Source: Yoonia sp. | GTDB lineage: Bacteria; Pseudomonadota; Alphaproteobacteria; Rhodobacterales; Rhodobacteraceae | NCBI RefSeq assembly: GCF_017854565.1 | Contig: NZ_JAFMHJ010000013.1 | Location: 1 to 64,000 of the forward strand | Direction: 5' to 3' | DNA: 64,000 nucleotides | Shown here: positions 36,885-47,935 of the stretch, in pieces | Layout of the letters: each line of letters opens with the position of its first letter | Numbering within the stretch: the stretch's first letter is position 1 | Translations under genes and position numbers: made by a program | The notes under the pieces: generated by a model | Told to the model about the DNA's origin: nothing | What the model saw: only the letters and a program-made list of their open reading frames with translations | The model's database searches: none

Positions 36885-37786
36885 GATGCGTCCTCGACCA
36901 TCCAGCGGCAAAGCTGGGGGAAACTGATGCCCACATGCGCCGCCTGTTCAGGGGTGAGGGATGTGGGCGTCATACCGGGCTGGGTATTGGTTTCCAGCAG
37001 GATCAGCCCGGCAAGACCACGGGCTTCATCCCAGCGAAAATCGGTACGGGTAACGCCCCGACAGCCAAGCGCATTATGGGCACGCAACGCGTAATCCATG
37101 CAGGCATCAAAAATATTGGTCGGAATATCAGCAGGCAGCACATGACGCGACCCACCGGGCTTGTATTTGGCGTCATAGTCATACCAGCCGTCCGTCAGGA
37201 TATCCGTGACGGTCAGCGCGCGGTCGCCGACAACGGTCGTGGTCAGTTCGCGACCGGGGGCAAACGCCTCGACCATGACGTGCTCGGGCATGTCGTCGGC
37301 CAACTGCGGTGGGCCATTGGCGGCGTCATGCACAATGTAAATACCAACGCTCGATCCCTCGTTGTTGGGTTTCACGACATAGGGCGGGGCCATCACATGG
37401 GCGGCGCGCACGTCAGCCGACGCGGCGATCACGCTTTCAACGACTGGCAGGCCCGCCTTGCGGAACACATCCTTGGTGCGCTGTTTGTCCAGCGTCAGCG
37501 CCGAGGCAAGAATGCCGGAATGCGTATAGGGAATACGCAACCATTCAAGGATACCTTGCACCGCACCGTCTTCGCCCCAGCGGCCATGCAAGGCGTTAAA
37601 AACGACATCAGGAGCGATTTCGATTAGGCGCGCAGCCACGTCGCGGCCAGCATCGACCTCGATCACTTCACATCCACTGTCCCGCAAAGCCGCCGCACAT
37701 TCACGGCCCGAGCTGAGCGACACTGCGCGCTCTGCCGATGGGCCACCCATCAATACAACAACTTTCGGGTTTGCCCTGCTCGACAT
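36872..37786 (-). CDS. ddl: D-alanine--D-alanine ligase
   Basis: An ATP-grasp enzyme of 304 residues that makes the D-Ala-D-Ala dipeptide for peptidoglycan precursors. Typical segments are VVVLMGGPSAERAVSLSSG at the start, VFNALHGRWGEDGAVQG, PYVVKPNNEGSSVG and the metal-binding ILLETNTQPGMTPTSL near the C-terminus. Length is normal. In the dcw cluster it sits between murB and ftsQ, matching the DdlB position. The 3' end overlaps ftsQ by 13 bases. Confidence 0.96.
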   Translation of the reverse strand: MSSRANPKVVVLMGGPSAERAVSLSSGRECAAALRDSGCEVIEVDAGRDVAARLIEIAPDVVFNALHGRWGEDGAVQGILEWLRIPYTHSGILASALTLDKQRTKDVFRKAGLPVVESVIAASADVRAAHVMAPPYVVKPNNEGSSVGIYIVHDAANGPPQLADDMPEHVMVEAFAPGRELTTTVVGDRALTVTDILTDGWYDYDAKYKPGGSRHVLPADIPTNIFDACMDYALRAHNALGCRGVTRTDFRWDEARGLAGLILLETNTQPGMTPTSLTPEQAAHVGISFPQLCRWMVEDASCDR

Positions 37787-37866
37787 ACCCTACCGCCTCA
37801 ATCGCGGGTCTTTGGCGACCCGTCGTTTATCATGGTCCTGCCTTGGACCCTGGCCGTTCTGGCCAA

Positions 37867-38805
37867 TTATTTTATGGTATCAGCGCCCAGACGTTTGCCG
37901 ACCCGCATAATTTCCCACTCTAGCGTGATCTTGCTGGAATCGTAAACCTTTTTCCGCACCTGCTCGCCCAGATCTTCCAGATCGGCGGCTGTTGCACCAC
38001 CGGCGTTGGTCAGGAAGTTGGAATGTTTCAAATTCATCACAGCGCCGCCTATAGCCGCGCCGCGCATTCCCGCGTCATCAATCACCTTCCACGCCTTTAA
38101 TTCATGGGTGTCATCCGCAAGGCCGGTGGATGAAAATCCAGCCGGATTGCGAAATGTCGACCCTGCGGTACGATCCTTGGTCGGCTGTGTTTCATCGCGT
38201 TTGACCAACTGGTTCTGCATCTGTCGGACAAGCGTGACGGGGTCAGCCATAGGTGCAAGAAACCGTGCAGAAACGATAATGGCGCAATCTGGCAGTACGC
38301 TGCGGCGGTAGGCCAGCTGCAGTGCATCTGACGCCATTTCAACGATGCTGCCGTCACGTTGCACCACCAGAGCTGACGTCAGTACATCGGCCACATAACG
38401 TCCATAACACCCCGCATTCATCCGCAGCGCGCCACCGATTGTCCCCGGAATGGTGCGCAGAAATGTCAAATCCAGCCCCGCCTCAGCCGCCTTGCGCGCC
38501 ACATGGGCATCCAGTGCGGCGGCCCCGGCGACGACGGTTTCGCCTGCAATTTCAATGGCGTTAAAACCGCGCCCCAGCCGAATCACAACGCCAGAAATAC
38601 CACCATCACGCACGATCAGGTTGCTTCCGACCCCCATGGGGAAAACGGGCACGGCCGGATCCAGTGCCGCCAGAAACCCAGACAGGTCATCCATATCCGC
38701 AGGCTGAAACAACACCTCCGCAGGTCCGCCCACGCGCATCCATGTCAGGTCCGCAAGAACCCGGTTCATGGTCAGCGTTCCGCGCACCTGTGGCAAATCA
38801 AACAT
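37867..38805 (-). CDS. murB: UDP-N-acetylenolpyruvoylglucosamine reductase
   Basis: This FAD enzyme of 312 residues reduces the enolpyruvyl group to give UDP-MurNAc. The FAD-binding segments are seen in [42 protein letters not shown] and [21 protein letters not shown]; the catalytic region AGSTFRNP and the end ASKITLEWE-type region follow. It is the type without the extra loop (type II-like). ATG 38805 ([12 protein letters not shown]) fits Rhodobacteraceae homologues as I recall them; ATG 38826 adds seven residues. Confidence 0.95.
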   Translation of the reverse strand: MFDLPQVRGTLTMNRVLADLTWMRVGGPAEVLFQPADMDDLSGFLAALDPAVPVFPMGVGSNLIVRDGGISGVVIRLGRGFNAIEIAGETVVAGAAALDAHVARKAAEAGLDLTFLRTIPGTIGGALRMNAGCYGRYVADVLTSALVVQRDGSIVEMASDALQLAYRRSVLPDCAIIVSARFLAPMADPVTLVRQMQNQLVKRDETQPTKDRTAGSTFRNPAGFSSTGLADDTHELKAWKVIDDAGMRGAAIGGAVMNLKHSNFLTNAGGATAADLEDLGEQVRKKVYDSSKITLEWEIMRVGKRLGADTIK

Positions 38806-38833
38806 TCTGCAGTCTCTCAGCTTCATCCGAAGT

Positions 38834-39118
38834 CTATCTATTGCGGCGACGGTCGATCATCCAACCCAATGCCGCGCCCGCCAGTCCGCCGACGAACGCA
38901 GGCGCAAGTCCCACACTCGTGACGGCCAAAACACGCAGGGCCTGTGCCTCTGGTGACCGCGCCGCAATGAAGAACCCAACCAACACCGCCGCCCCCAGCA
39001 CGCTGATCTGCGTGATCGCCAAACCTGTCCGGCCCCGCTCTGTCGCGCGAAACAGCAGTGCGAATCCCATCAGACAGGCCCCACAAAGCAGCGCTGCCAA
39101 TCGCAATTCCGCCATCAT
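38834..39118 (-). CDS. Small membrane protein in the murC-murB interval
   Basis: A 94-residue protein with about three hydrophobic segments: [39 protein letters not shown] and a C-terminal [20 protein letters not shown], then a basic RRRNR tail. The start ATG (39118) overlaps the stop of the preceding small gene by ATGA. I do not recognise the family; position and overlap suggest work with the cell-wall or division proteins encoded around it. It is small enough to be missed by annotation. Confidence 0.65.
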   Translation of the reverse strand: MMAELRLAALLCGACLMGFALLFRATERGRTGLAITQISVLGAAVLVGFFIAARSPEAQALRVLAVTSVGLAPAFVGGLAGAALGWMIDRRRNR

Positions 39119-39363
39119 CTGGCGACTGTCCGGCGCAGCCAGCGCCAAAAATACAGCAGCGGCCAGCGTAAAACCAGCCCCCCCACGACAAGCGCCAAGG
39201 CCCCGGCCCACACCCCGTCACGCCATGTCACCCAGACCAGCAAGGGTAGACCGACAGCAATCAGCACATACGCACGCCGCCAATGATTGTCATTTGACGG
39301 GATCGCCTGCATCACGAATGCAAGCACAACCCAAAGACAAATCACGCCCAATGACCCGATCAT
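39115..39363 (-). CDS. DUF2484 family small membrane protein, copy 2
   Basis: An 82-residue protein with two or three membrane segments ([18 protein letters not shown], then AYVLIAVGLPLLVWVTW and a last one near LALVVGGLVL), ending in basic [12 protein letters not shown]. Pattern and neighbours match DUF2484, a Rhodobacteraceae family near murC. It resembles the preceding gene in layout (N-terminal helix, central helix, aromatic-basic end), suggesting duplication. ATGA overlaps on both sides couple it to its neighbours. Confidence 0.65.
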   Translation of the reverse strand: MIGSLGVICLWVVLAFVMQAIPSNDNHWRRAYVLIAVGLPLLVWVTWRDGVWAGALALVVGGLVLRWPLLYFWRWLRRTVAR

Positions 39364-39614
39364 TTTGGAATCTCGGGATGCTGCCCGCATGCACGGCGAT
39401 AGATGTAAATAAGAGGATTGCGGAACATTGAACCAAAGGCCAACGTGCCCAGAACGCCAAAAAACCAACCGTAGTCATAGCCGATCCAAATGATCAGGAA
39501 CGGTGCGGCGATCAACAAGGTCACGCCCGGCGTGTATTGATATCGCATGGGCAGCAAAGCGACCACTGTCGCGGCAAGTACCCAAAAGCAGCCGATGATC
39601 GCCGATGGCGTCAT
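39360..39614 (-). CDS. DUF2484 family small membrane protein, copy 1
   Basis: An 84-residue protein whose start ([31 protein letters not shown]) matches DUF2484 as I recall it from Rhodobacteraceae dcw clusters. Two to three membrane helices are evident, the last part is [13 protein letters not shown]. Its ATG overlaps the murC stop (ATGA) and its stop overlaps the next gene in the same manner. No biochemical role is known; co-translation with murC points to the division or wall machinery. Confidence 0.75.
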   Translation of the reverse strand: MTPSAIIGCFWVLAATVVALLPMRYQYTPGVTLLIAAPFLIIWIGYDYGWFFGVLGTLAFGSMFRNPLIYIYRRACGQHPEIPK

Positions 39615-41008
39615 TTTGCCAACCGTGCCGGCAGCCCATTGGCCCAAGCACTGATCGTGCCCGCGCCAAGACAGACGACCATATCCCCCGCTCTGGCTTG
39701 TTCACGCACAAGGCGTTCCAGATCGTCTTCGGATTCGACAGCGCGCGCATGACGATGCCCATGGCGGATCAGTCCAGCAACCAGATCATCGCGTCCGGCG
39801 CCAGCAATCGGGTCTTCGCCAGCGCCAAAGACATCCGCAATGCCAACAACGTCTGCATCGTTGAAACAGGCGCAGAATTCGTCAAAGTGATGCGACAGAC
39901 GACTATAACGGTGTGGCTGATGCACAGCAATCACACGACCGGTCGTCGCTTGACGTGCCGCCTTGAGCACGGCAGTAATTTCGACGGGGTGGTGGCCGTA
40001 ATCATCAATAATCGTCACGCCATCAACTTCGCCGACTTTCGTAAAGCGACGGTTTACGCCTTTGAAGCCCCTGAGCGCGGCACGGATTTCATCCTTTTTC
40101 ATGCCCAGATGGCGCGCCACGGCAACCGCTGACAATGCATTGGACACGTTGTGATCCCCCGGCATCGGCAGCTCACAGCCGTCGATGACCGCATCTTCGC
40201 TTTGCAAGGCGATATCAAAATGGGCCACACCCGCCTTGTAGCTCAGGTTGACCGCGCGCACGTCGGCTTGCGCGTTGAACCCAAATGTCACAACGCGGCG
40301 ATCCGTAATTTTGCCCACCAGCGCCTGCACTTCGGGATGATCGGTGCAGCAAACGGCAAGGCCGTAAAACGGGATATTCGACACGAAATCATAAAAGCCT
40401 TGGCGCAGGTTTTCGATTGTACCCCAATGTTCCATGTGTTCGGGATCAATATTCGTCACGATCGCTATGGTCGCAGGCAGGCGGTTAAAGGTGCCGTCGC
40501 TCTCGTCGGCCTCAACCACCATCCATTCGCCCTGCCCCATCCGCGCGTTTGAACCATAGGCGTGAATAATCCCACCATTGATCACCGTAGGATCAATACC
40601 GCCCTCGTCCAGCAAGGCGGCAACCATCGTCGTGGTGGTTGTCTTGCCATGGGTGCCTGCGACCGCCACGTTGGATTTCAAACGCATCAGTTCGGCCAGC
40701 ATTTCGGCCCGGCGCACAACAGGCAGACCACGCTTGCGAGCCTCGTCCAGTTCGGGATTGCCCGGCTTAATGGCCGAGGAAATAACGACAACGTCAGCGC
40801 CAGCCAGATTATCGGCACGCTGGCCTTCGAATATCACGGCACCAAGCGCTTTCAGGCGATCTGTGATCTTCGATGCCTTCAGATCGGACCCCTGTACGAT
40901 ATAACCATGGTTCAACAAAACCTCGGCAATGCCGGACATGCCAATGCCACCGATCCCGACAAAGTGGATCGGACCAATATCAAGCGGAAGCTTTGTTGCT
41001 GCGTTCAT
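39611..41008 (-). CDS. murC: UDP-N-acetylmuramate--L-alanine ligase
   Basis: This Mur ligase of 465 residues adds L-Ala to UDP-MurNAc using ATP. The N-terminal Rossmann motif [17 protein letters not shown], the ATP loop [17 protein letters not shown] and the EADESDGTF segment are diagnostic. ATG 41008 (MNAATKLP) fits homologues as remembered; ATG 41026, which overlaps the murG stop as TGATG and has GGAG at 6 bases, is a serious alternative adding six residues. Followed by DUF2484 with ATGA overlap. Confidence 0.96.
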   Translation of the reverse strand: MNAATKLPLDIGPIHFVGIGGIGMSGIAEVLLNHGYIVQGSDLKASKITDRLKALGAVIFEGQRADNLAGADVVVISSAIKPGNPELDEARKRGLPVVRRAEMLAELMRLKSNVAVAGTHGKTTTTTMVAALLDEGGIDPTVINGGIIHAYGSNARMGQGEWMVVEADESDGTFNRLPATIAIVTNIDPEHMEHWGTIENLRQGFYDFVSNIPFYGLAVCCTDHPEVQALVGKITDRRVVTFGFNAQADVRAVNLSYKAGVAHFDIALQSEDAVIDGCELPMPGDHNVSNALSAVAVARHLGMKKDEIRAALRGFKGVNRRFTKVGEVDGVTIIDDYGHHPVEITAVLKAARQATTGRVIAVHQPHRYSRLSHHFDEFCACFNDADVVGIADVFGAGEDPIAGAGRDDLVAGLIRHGHRHARAVESEDDLERLVREQARAGDMVVCLGAGTISAWANGLPARLAK

Positions 41009-41025
41009 CACCAGGTTCCCATCCA

Positions 41026-42123
41026 TCAGTTGCTCCGCCCCTCTGCCAGATTTTCCACCAATTGCACAAGGCGGTCCGTGGCGTCCGGCACACCACAGCG
41101 CAATGCAGCTTGTGCCATTTTCATCGCGCCTCTTTCGTCGCTAAGCACAGTTTCGATCTGATCGGTCAGCACGGAAACCTGAAATTTGCTTTCGGGGATC
41201 AGGATTGCGGCGCCAGCATTAGCCAACTGGCGTGCATTTGCCGTCTGCTCGTCCCGGATCGCAATCGCCAAGGGGACCCAGATCGCCGGGCGTCCAATGA
41301 TGCTGACATCGGCAACGGTCGATGCACCGGACCGCGCAATGACCAGCTGCGCCTCGGCCATCCGCTGGGGTACATCGGTAAAGAACGTCTGGACATCCGC
41401 CGTGATCAACTCGCTCGCATAGAAATCAGCAACACGCGCCAGATCCTCGGTGCGGGCCTGATGGCTCACGCGGATGTTGCGGCGCATATGTTCCGGCAGG
41501 GCCGCAATCGCAGGCGGGACGATATCGGACAGAATACGCGCGCCCTGACTGCCGCCCATCACGAGGATCGACATCGGGTAGTCCCCAGGCGGAATATAGG
41601 GTGCGCCTTCGCGTTCCAAGATGGCAGCACGCACCGGATTGCCAGTGTGCACGCCCTCCACGCCACTGGGCAGTTCAGTCGGCCAGGTACCGCACGCCAC
41701 AATATTCACACGTTTGGCGAAGACCTGATTGACCCGCCCCAAAACGCCGTTCTGCTCGTGGATCATCCGCGGAATGCGCAACGCCCATGCCGCCGTCATA
41801 GCCGGGATCGCGGGATAGCCACCAAACCCCACAACCACGGTCGGCCGTTCACGCAACATCCGCCATTTCGCCGCAGCGATACCGCCCAAGATGCGAAACG
41901 GTGCAAGAAGTTTCGCGGCGATACCACCGCGCGCAAACGTGGCACTACCGACAACGGACAACGCGACGGCCTCGGGAAAGCCACCCGTATAACGCACGCC
42001 ACGCGCATCCGTGGACAGCCGCACCCGCCAGCCCTTTTTCAGCATCGCCTCGGCCAAGGCCTGCGCAGGGAACATATGCCCACCGGTGCCACCTGCGGCG
42101 ATAATCAACAAGGGGGCGGTCAT
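41026..42123 (-). CDS. murG: Lipid II synthase MurG (GlcNAc transferase)
   Basis: A membrane-associated GT28 glycosyltransferase of 365 residues that adds GlcNAc to lipid [18 protein letters not shown] is the glycine-rich acceptor loop at residue 10; [12 protein letters not shown] and [12 protein letters not shown] are N-domain blocks; [12 protein letters not shown] and [11 protein letters not shown] mark the UDP-GlcNAc domain. The start overlaps the ftsW stop by ATGA. Confidence 0.96.
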   Translation of the reverse strand: MTAPLLIIAAGGTGGHMFPAQALAEAMLKKGWRVRLSTDARGVRYTGGFPEAVALSVVGSATFARGGIAAKLLAPFRILGGIAAAKWRMLRERPTVVVGFGGYPAIPAMTAAWALRIPRMIHEQNGVLGRVNQVFAKRVNIVACGTWPTELPSGVEGVHTGNPVRAAILEREGAPYIPPGDYPMSILVMGGSQGARILSDIVPPAIAALPEHMRRNIRVSHQARTEDLARVADFYASELITADVQTFFTDVPQRMAEAQLVIARSGASTVADVSIIGRPAIWVPLAIAIRDEQTANARQLANAGAAILIPESKFQVSVLTDQIETVLSDERGAMKMAQAALRCGVPDATDRLVQLVENLAEGRSN

Positions 42124-43289
42124 CGGTTCGCCCTGCGCAGCAAGATGTCACCCATCTCGCCCTGCGGGCGCGTCCGGGTAAACGCCAGCAGCATCCCAAC
42201 CGCAATGCCCCCCGCAATCAACGACGACCCCCCGTAACTGACAAACGGCAAAGTCATTCCCTTGGCTGGCAGCAAACGCACAGCCACGCCCATATTGATC
42301 ATCGCCTGCACACCAAACGCACAGGCCAGCCCAGTGCCCGCAAGCCGAATAAACGGATCACGCTCTTTCATCAGGCGCAGCAGCGACCGGACGACGATCA
42401 CTGTATACAATGCGATGATGACCAAGACGCAAATCAGCCCGTATTCCTCAGCCGCGACGGCAATGATGAAATCGGTATGGGCATCAGGCAGTGACCACTT
42501 CACCTGCCCCTCGCCCACGCCGACGCCAAAGAACCCGCCTTCGCGGATCGCGTTTGTCGCATAGCCAAGCTGAGTCGTCGGATCCAGATCCGGTGACAGA
42601 AAACCATCGATCCGACGGGCAAAATGTTCGGAATTGGCATAGGCAACCGCGCCACCAAAGACCACCAACGCGGCCAACACAAACAGCAACAGCATCGGCG
42701 CACCGGCGACAAAATACATCACCCCCCACGAAAACAAGATCAGACAGGCCTGCCCAAAGTCCGGCTGCAATGCCAAAATCAGCACAATAACCACGGTCAG
42801 AACAAAGGAATAGGATTTGCCAGGCGGTCCACCAACCTGCTGAGACGCCGAAAGCAACCAGGCCGCCATGACAATGAACCCAGGCTTGAGAAATTCCGAT
42901 GGCTGGACCGATGCAAAGCCCAGCGAATACCAGCGCACCGCACCTTTGCCAAAATCAGTACCAAAGACCGGCAGCATCGCCAGCGCAGCAAATGCCGCCA
43001 GAAACCCCAGCACGGCCAGCCGGCGGACCAGCGTAGGCGACATCATCGACACCGCAAACATCACGGCCATGGCCATACCGCCAAAAATTGCCTGCCGGAT
43101 CACATAGTAAAAAGGCTCCAAGCCATTCTTGGCCGCAAGCGGTGGCGAAGACGCCAACCCCAACAGCAAGCCGATCCCGCAAAGAACAAGAATGCAACAC
43201 ATCGACCACTTGTCAATTGTCCGCCACCATCGTGGAAGAACCGGGTCACCGGATTGAACCGGGACCGTCCCATAGACCATTTCCGTCAT
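42120..43289 (-). CDS. ftsW: Septal peptidoglycan glycosyltransferase FtsW
   Basis: A SEDS-family polytopic protein of 389 residues with about ten membrane helices that polymerises lipid II at the septum. Family blocks are [17 protein letters not shown] [32 protein letters not shown] with the conserved Asp, and the closing [23 protein letters not shown]. It is the first dcw gene here; murD and mraY, which often lie just before, are not between it and the next gene upstream (a 5'-nucleotidase with its own terminator), so the cluster is split at this point. Confidence 0.96.
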   Translation of the reverse strand: MTEMVYGTVPVQSGDPVLPRWWRTIDKWSMCCILVLCGIGLLLGLASSPPLAAKNGLEPFYYVIRQAIFGGMAMAVMFAVSMMSPTLVRRLAVLGFLAAFAALAMLPVFGTDFGKGAVRWYSLGFASVQPSEFLKPGFIVMAAWLLSASQQVGGPPGKSYSFVLTVVIVLILALQPDFGQACLILFSWGVMYFVAGAPMLLLFVLAALVVFGGAVAYANSEHFARRIDGFLSPDLDPTTQLGYATNAIREGGFFGVGVGEGQVKWSLPDAHTDFIIAVAAEEYGLICVLVIIALYTVIVVRSLLRLMKERDPFIRLAGTGLACAFGVQAMINMGVAVRLLPAKGMTLPFVSYGGSSLIAGGIAVGMLLAFTRTRPQGEMGDILLRRANR

Positions 43290-43391
43290 GGATCACCGCC
43301 AATACTGCCTCAACCGCCCGTTTTCCGGGTCTACGTTCACCATAGCGCGCATTGCCAGACGATTCCACTGAAAATCCGGGGACCCCCTGCA

Positions 43392-43444
43392 CTTCTTCCG
43401 AGCCTAAATATCCCCGCCGGAGGCATCAATTTTCCAGAAAATTG
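43392..43444 (-). repeat. Dispersed intergenic repeat A, copy 3 (with CCAG hairpin)
   Basis: CTTCTTCCGAGCC, TAAATATCCC and GCCGGAGGC (43392-43424) are followed by CAATTTT-CCAG-AAAATTG (43427-43444). In reverse this is the same order as at 24213-24270, hairpin first and GCCTCCGGCGGG second. It lies between the 5'-nucleotidase terminator and ftsW. Confidence 0.7.
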
Positions 43445-43462
43445 ACCCACCCCATACGACAA

Positions 43463-43492
43463 AGGTGCGCCGCGGATGCCCGCAGCGCACCT
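43463..43492 (-). terminator. Terminator of the 5'-nucleotidase gene
   Basis: AGGTGCGC (43463-43470) pairs with GCGCACCT (43485-43492), with an inner GCGG/CCGC stem and ATGC loop. It begins 17 bases past the stop on the minus strand and ends in TTTGTC. Strong stem, short T run. Confidence 0.65.
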
Positions 43493-43509
43493 GCCCCCGC
43501 CAAACGGCT

Positions 43510-45066
43510 TCACTTCACAGTAATACGACCGTCCTTATAAGGCGCATATGGCGTGTTGGTGGCAATGAATTCTGCTGTCACATCGGCCAGATCGGGGCCA
43601 AAGTCGTAGGCATTGCTGGCATCGCGAAACATCACATACCCATCACCGCCATTGCGGACAAAGTTGTTGGACACCACACCATAGGTTGCAGCAAGATCAA
43701 TCGAGCCACCCTCGACCATCACATCAGAGACCCGCGCACCGACCTCAGCCGCAGGATCGACAGTGAACGTTATGCCAGCCACCTGCGGGAAACGACCTGC
43801 GCCCTCTTCGATCTGGCTCACGCCATTTTCCAAAGCCGCGACAATCGTCTCGCCGGTCACCTGGAACGTGGACAACGTGTTCTGAAACGGCAGCACGGTC
43901 AGCACTTCACCCATCGTCACTGGCCCCGCATCAATAGACGCGCGGATACCGCCACCGTTCTGGATGGCGATTTGAATGCCCTGCCCCCTTACGCGCGCCA
44001 ACATGGCGTCGGCAATCAGGTTGCCCATGGAACATTCGACCGCACGGCACTCCTCACGATCACCGACAATCTCGGTCGCGGTTTCGGCCACGACCTTGTT
44101 GCGGATCTCGTCCAGCGGCAGGGCCAGTTCAGCGATCCGGTCAACAGTGCCTGTATCCTCGGCTACTGTCCCGTCCAAGCTGATCGGCTGACCCGACGCT
44201 TCAGTGATCTCGCCCTGATCGTTGAAGGTCACGTTCAGCTCGCCCAAAAATTTGCCATAGGCATAGGCTTGAACGATCGCAGTTGCCCCGACCATTGTCG
44301 GATAAGGGCCCTTGGCACCTTCCATATCGCCCAGAAGGCTGTTGTCGTGACCGCCGACGATGACATCGACGCCCGTCGTATTTGCCGCAACGCGCTGATC
44401 CACGGCATAGCCTGAATGGGACAACACGATGATCTTGTTCACGCCCATCTCCGTCAGCTTATCGACTTCGCTTTGCACCGCATCGGATGGATCGGTAAAG
44501 ATGACATTGTCGCCCGGGCTTGACAGCTCGTCCGTGTCTTGTGGCGTCAAACCGATCAGGCCCAGCATTTCACCGCCGCGTTCAATCACGGTGGACTTGG
44601 CAAGGGCCTCAGCCAGCAGCGGCTCGCCCGAGAAATCCGCATTGGACATCAAGACCGGGAAGTCGACCCTATCCATAAAACCGCGCAGTACCTCGGGGCC
44701 GTCATCGAATTCGTGATTGCCGACCGTCATGGCGTCATAGCCAAGCTTGTTCATGAACTCGGCCGCCATCGCACCCTTGTAGTAGGTGTAGAACAGCGTG
44801 CCTTGAAATTGGTCGCCGCCGTCGACAAGGATCGCATTGTTCGACCGGGTCCGCGCGTCGGCAATCGCCGTCACCAGACGAGCGGTGCCACCAAAGCATT
44901 TGCCATCGGTGTTATCTTCGGCAGAGCAGCCACTGTCATATTTGCTTACTGGCTCGAAACGCGCGTGAAAGTCGTTGGTATGCAGGATTGTCAGGGAATA
45001 GTCGGCCGCAGCCGCCCCTGCCGTCAGCGCAAGCGCACAGGTTGTCGTCAGAATTCGCGAAATCAT
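43510..45066 (-). CDS. Secreted 5'-nucleotidase / UDP-sugar hydrolase family protein (UshA-like)
   Basis: An exported metallophosphoesterase of 518 residues. A signal peptide (MISRILTTTCALALTAGAAAA) precedes TILHTNDFHARFEP, the first metal motif; VDGGDQFQGT and TVGNHEFDDG complete the dimetal site. The C-terminal 5'-nucleotidase domain has QNGGGIRASIDAG and LPFQNTLSTFQVTG and NNFVRNGGDGY for the nucleotide. It should release phosphate and nucleosides from nucleotides in the periplasm, useful in phosphate-poor seawater. Cysteines at VSKYDSGCSAEDNTDGKCFG could form a disulfide. GGGGGAC stands about 8 bases before ATG 45066. Confidence 0.92.
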   Translation of the reverse strand: MISRILTTTCALALTAGAAAADYSLTILHTNDFHARFEPVSKYDSGCSAEDNTDGKCFGGTARLVTAIADARTRSNNAILVDGGDQFQGTLFYTYYKGAMAAEFMNKLGYDAMTVGNHEFDDGPEVLRGFMDRVDFPVLMSNADFSGEPLLAEALAKSTVIERGGEMLGLIGLTPQDTDELSSPGDNVIFTDPSDAVQSEVDKLTEMGVNKIIVLSHSGYAVDQRVAANTTGVDVIVGGHDNSLLGDMEGAKGPYPTMVGATAIVQAYAYGKFLGELNVTFNDQGEITEASGQPISLDGTVAEDTGTVDRIAELALPLDEIRNKVVAETATEIVGDREECRAVECSMGNLIADAMLARVRGQGIQIAIQNGGGIRASIDAGPVTMGEVLTVLPFQNTLSTFQVTGETIVAALENGVSQIEEGAGRFPQVAGITFTVDPAAEVGARVSDVMVEGGSIDLAATYGVVSNNFVRNGGDGYVMFRDASNAYDFGPDLADVTAEFIATNTPYAPYKDGRITVK

Positions 45067-45230
45067 TGGATACGTCCCCCAGGGTTGGAATGACATCAGA
45101 TTGGCAACCGCTCACTGCAGAGTCAAATACCTAACGCAGACACGAGCGGGGTTCACCTTACGTCAACGCCGCACAAAACAGCGGCAATGCAATGCTTGAC
45201 CATTTTCCTTGCAAAGTTCATGACGCAGTT

Positions 45231-45563
45231 ATGTTGATATACAAGATTTTCCGCGCGTCCGAATGGGCCGAGCTGCAAGCCAAAGGCGAAACTTCCGGCG
45301 CCCCGATTGATATCGCAGATGGCTATGTTCATTTTTCAACGGCGGCGAATGTCGCCGAGACCGCCGCGAAATACTTCGCCGATGAGGACGGCCTTGTCCT
45401 GCTCGCCGTCGAGGCGGATGGGCTGGAGCCGTTGAAGTGGGAGCCTGCGCGTGCGGGCGTGCTGTTTCCGCATCTGTACCGCACCTTGCGCATGGCTGAT
45501 ATCACATGGCATGTCCCGCTGCCGCGCACTGACGGCGTGCATCAATTTCCTGATCTGGAATGA
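45231..45563 (+). CDS. DUF952 domain-containing protein
   Basis: A 110-residue protein of DUF952, recognised from [39 protein letters not shown] and a late [15 protein letters not shown] block. The fold is related to ADP-ribosyltransferase-like small domains and may bind a nucleotide, but no role is established. ATG 45231 starts the domain. Its stop overlaps the pyrD start by ATGA, so both are translated together, a pairing that recurs in Rhodobacteraceae as I recall. Confidence 0.88.
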   Translation: MLIYKIFRASEWAELQAKGETSGAPIDIADGYVHFSTAANVAETAAKYFADEDGLVLLAVEADGLEPLKWEPARAGVLFPHLYRTLRMADITWHVPLPRTDGVHQFPDLE

Positions 45564-46612
45564 GCAACCTTGAGAAAATAGGCTTGGCAGCGCTGCGTCG
45601 GTTAGAAGCCGAAACCGCCCATGGCCTGGCACTGACGGCGTTGAATGCCGGGCTTGGTCCGCGCGGAGGGCCATTCACGACCGCGCGCCTGCGCACCGGC
45701 ATTGCGGGGCTTGATTTGCCAAACCCGATTGGCCTTGCCGCAGGTTTTGACAAGAATGCGACGTCATTGACCGCCTTGGCGCGCACCGGATTTGGCTTTT
45801 TGGAAGTCGGCGCGGCGACCCCACACCCCCAGCCTGGCAACGCCAAACCGCGCCTTTTCCGACTGGCGCAGGATCAAGCAGCGATCAACCGCTTTGGCTT
45901 TAACAATGACGGAATGCAGGCGATTTGCGCGCGGCTTGCCCAGCGCCCGAGCGGCGCAATCATCGGCCTGAACCTTGGCGCCAACAAAGATAGCGCAGAT
46001 AAGGCGGCCGATTTTGCGACAGTGCTGCGCCATTGCGGGCCACATGTGGATTTCGCAACGGTAAACGTTTCATCGCCCAACACCGAAAAACTGCGGGATT
46101 TGCAGGGCAAAGCCGCCCTAGCCGCTTTGCTTGAGGGCGTCATGGCTGCCCGTGCGACACTTGATCATACCATTCCCATTTTCCTCAAGATTGCGCCCGA
46201 CCTGTCACATGACGAGATCGCAGAGGTGGCAGATGTCGCCAACGCCTCTGGCATTGCCGCGATTATCGCGACCAATACAACGCTCGACCGCACGGGCCTG
46301 CACGGCCCCCATGCCGCCGAACAAGGCGGCCTGTCGGGTCAGCCGCTTTTTGAAAAATCGACGCGGGTACTGGCGCAACTTGCTGGCCTGACCGACCTGC
46401 CCATTATCGGGGTTGGCGGCGTTGGTAGTGCCGAACAGGCCTATGCCAAAATTCGCGCAGGCGCGTCCGCTGTGCAGCTTTATACGGCGCTGGTTTATGG
46501 TGGGCTGTCGTTGGTCGATGAAATTGCCAAAGGACTGGATGACCTGCTTGCCCGCGATGGTTTTGCCAATGTCAGCGATGCAATTGGATCAGGCCGCAGC
46601 GGCTGGATCTAG
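45560..46612 (+). CDS. pyrD: Dihydroorotate dehydrogenase (quinone), class 2
   Basis: A membrane-bound FMN flavoprotein of 350 residues catalysing the fourth step of pyrimidine synthesis with quinone as acceptor. [30 protein letters not shown] and NRFGFNNDG are typical; the class 2 catalytic serine lies in [18 protein letters not shown] and [19 protein letters not shown] close the barrel. The N-terminal 40 residues hold the membrane/quinone helices. The last 24 bases overlap the convergent MATE gene. Confidence 0.96.
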   Translation: MSNLEKIGLAALRRLEAETAHGLALTALNAGLGPRGGPFTTARLRTGIAGLDLPNPIGLAAGFDKNATSLTALARTGFGFLEVGAATPHPQPGNAKPRLFRLAQDQAAINRFGFNNDGMQAICARLAQRPSGAIIGLNLGANKDSADKAADFATVLRHCGPHVDFATVNVSSPNTEKLRDLQGKAALAALLEGVMAARATLDHTIPIFLKIAPDLSHDEIAEVADVANASGIAAIIATNTTLDRTGLHGPHAAEQGGLSGQPLFEKSTRVLAQLAGLTDLPIIGVGGVGSAEQAYAKIRAGASAVQLYTALVYGGLSLVDEIAKGLDDLLARDGFANVSDAIGSGRSGWI

Positions 46613-47935
46613 CGGACGCTGCGCCGCTTCGGCCTCAAGGGCGGGGTATTTCCAAGCCAATGTTGCACCGCGGACCACAAAGCTGATCAACAGACCCATC
46701 CATAACCCGTGGTTGCCAAAGGCGGCCATCAGCGGGATCACGGTTGCGAAATAGACGACGGTCGAGATGATCATCATATTGCGCATGTCCTTGGTCCGCG
46801 TCGCCCCAATGAAAATGCCATCAAACATCCATGCCGCCACACCGACGATCGGTGCCGCGACCATGTATGGCAAGTAAGTCCGCGCAGCCATTTGAACCGG
46901 GGCAGATTTTGCCATGATGTCGATCACCGCACCGCCGAACACCGCAAAAAAAATCGCCAGAGCAACGCAAATGCCAGCCCCCCACCCAGCGCTGAGGATC
47001 GCACTGCGCCGCAGGCTATCGCGCGCCTTGGCACCCAGCGCCCGCCCCACCAGCGCCTCTGCAGCGAAGGCAAAACCGTCAAGCGCATAAGCGGTGACAT
47101 TGAGGAACTGCATCAGGATCTGATTTGCTGCCAGCTGCACATCACCGAAATCAGAGCCGTAGAACAAAAAACTCACAAATATCGCTTGCAGTAGCACCGA
47201 TCGGATTAGGATGTCGGTGTTAACGATCGCCATGTGCGCCAGCCGCACCCGGTCAAAGACACGGTCCACCGACCGCCACGCCCGACCCGCAAAGGCGTCA
47301 CGGCAAAGCCATAGCCCCAAACCAAGCCCCGACCATTCCGCGATGAACGTCGCCCACGCCACGCCCTGCACGCCCCAGTCGAAGCCCAGCACAAACACCA
47401 CATCAAGACCGATATTTGCCCCGTTCATCAGCACCTGCACAGCCAGCACGGCACCCGTGCGTTCCTGTGCGATAAGCCAGCCCGTAATCCCGTAAAGCGC
47501 GATTGTGGCAGGCGCAGACCAGACCCGGATCGCCATATAATCCCGGGCCAGCGTTTCGACCTCGGCACTGGCCGGGGACAGCATGAACGCCCCCCGAAAC
47601 AACCATACCTGTGTCATGATAATAACCGCACCGGCGGCAAAACCGATCAGCAAGGCACGCGACAGCAGTGCATGCACCTCGTCCGCATCCCCTGCCCCAC
47701 TGGCCTGCGACGTCAGGCCCGTGGTGCCCATGCGCAGAAAGCCGAACACCCAATAAAGTGCCGAAAGAACGATCGCACCGATGCCAACGGCGCCAATCGG
47801 GGCGGCTTGGCCCAGTTGGCCAACAACACCCGTGTCCACAATACCAAGGATCGGCACAGTCGCATTGGACAGCACGATCGGCAGCGCGATGGTCAGCACG
47901 CGTCGGTGGGTCAGTGGGCCGGTGGCCCTAGTCAT
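46589..47935 (-). CDS. MATE family efflux transporter (DinF-like)
   Basis: A 448-residue antiporter with twelve membrane helices in two homologous halves. It begins [20 protein letters not shown], followed by [21 protein letters not shown], a typical MATE N-terminus with the conserved Asp in helix 1; [19 protein letters not shown] starts the second half. Such proteins export drugs or metabolites using Na+ or H+. A GTG one codon upstream is possible. Its 5' end overlaps the thioesterase gene by 8 bases, making an operon with the two thioesterases. Confidence 0.9.
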   Translation of the reverse strand: MTRATGPLTHRRVLTIALPIVLSNATVPILGIVDTGVVGQLGQAAPIGAVGIGAIVLSALYWVFGFLRMGTTGLTSQASGAGDADEVHALLSRALLIGFAAGAVIIMTQVWLFRGAFMLSPASAEVETLARDYMAIRVWSAPATIALYGITGWLIAQERTGAVLAVQVLMNGANIGLDVVFVLGFDWGVQGVAWATFIAEWSGLGLGLWLCRDAFAGRAWRSVDRVFDRVRLAHMAIVNTDILIRSVLLQAIFVSFLFYGSDFGDVQLAANQILMQFLNVTAYALDGFAFAAEALVGRALGAKARDSLRRSAILSAGWGAGICVALAIFFAVFGGAVIDIMAKSAPVQMAARTYLPYMVAAPIVGVAAWMFDGIFIGATRTKDMRNMMIISTVVYFATVIPLMAAFGNHGLWMGLLISFVVRGATLAWKYPALEAEAAQRPLDPAAAA

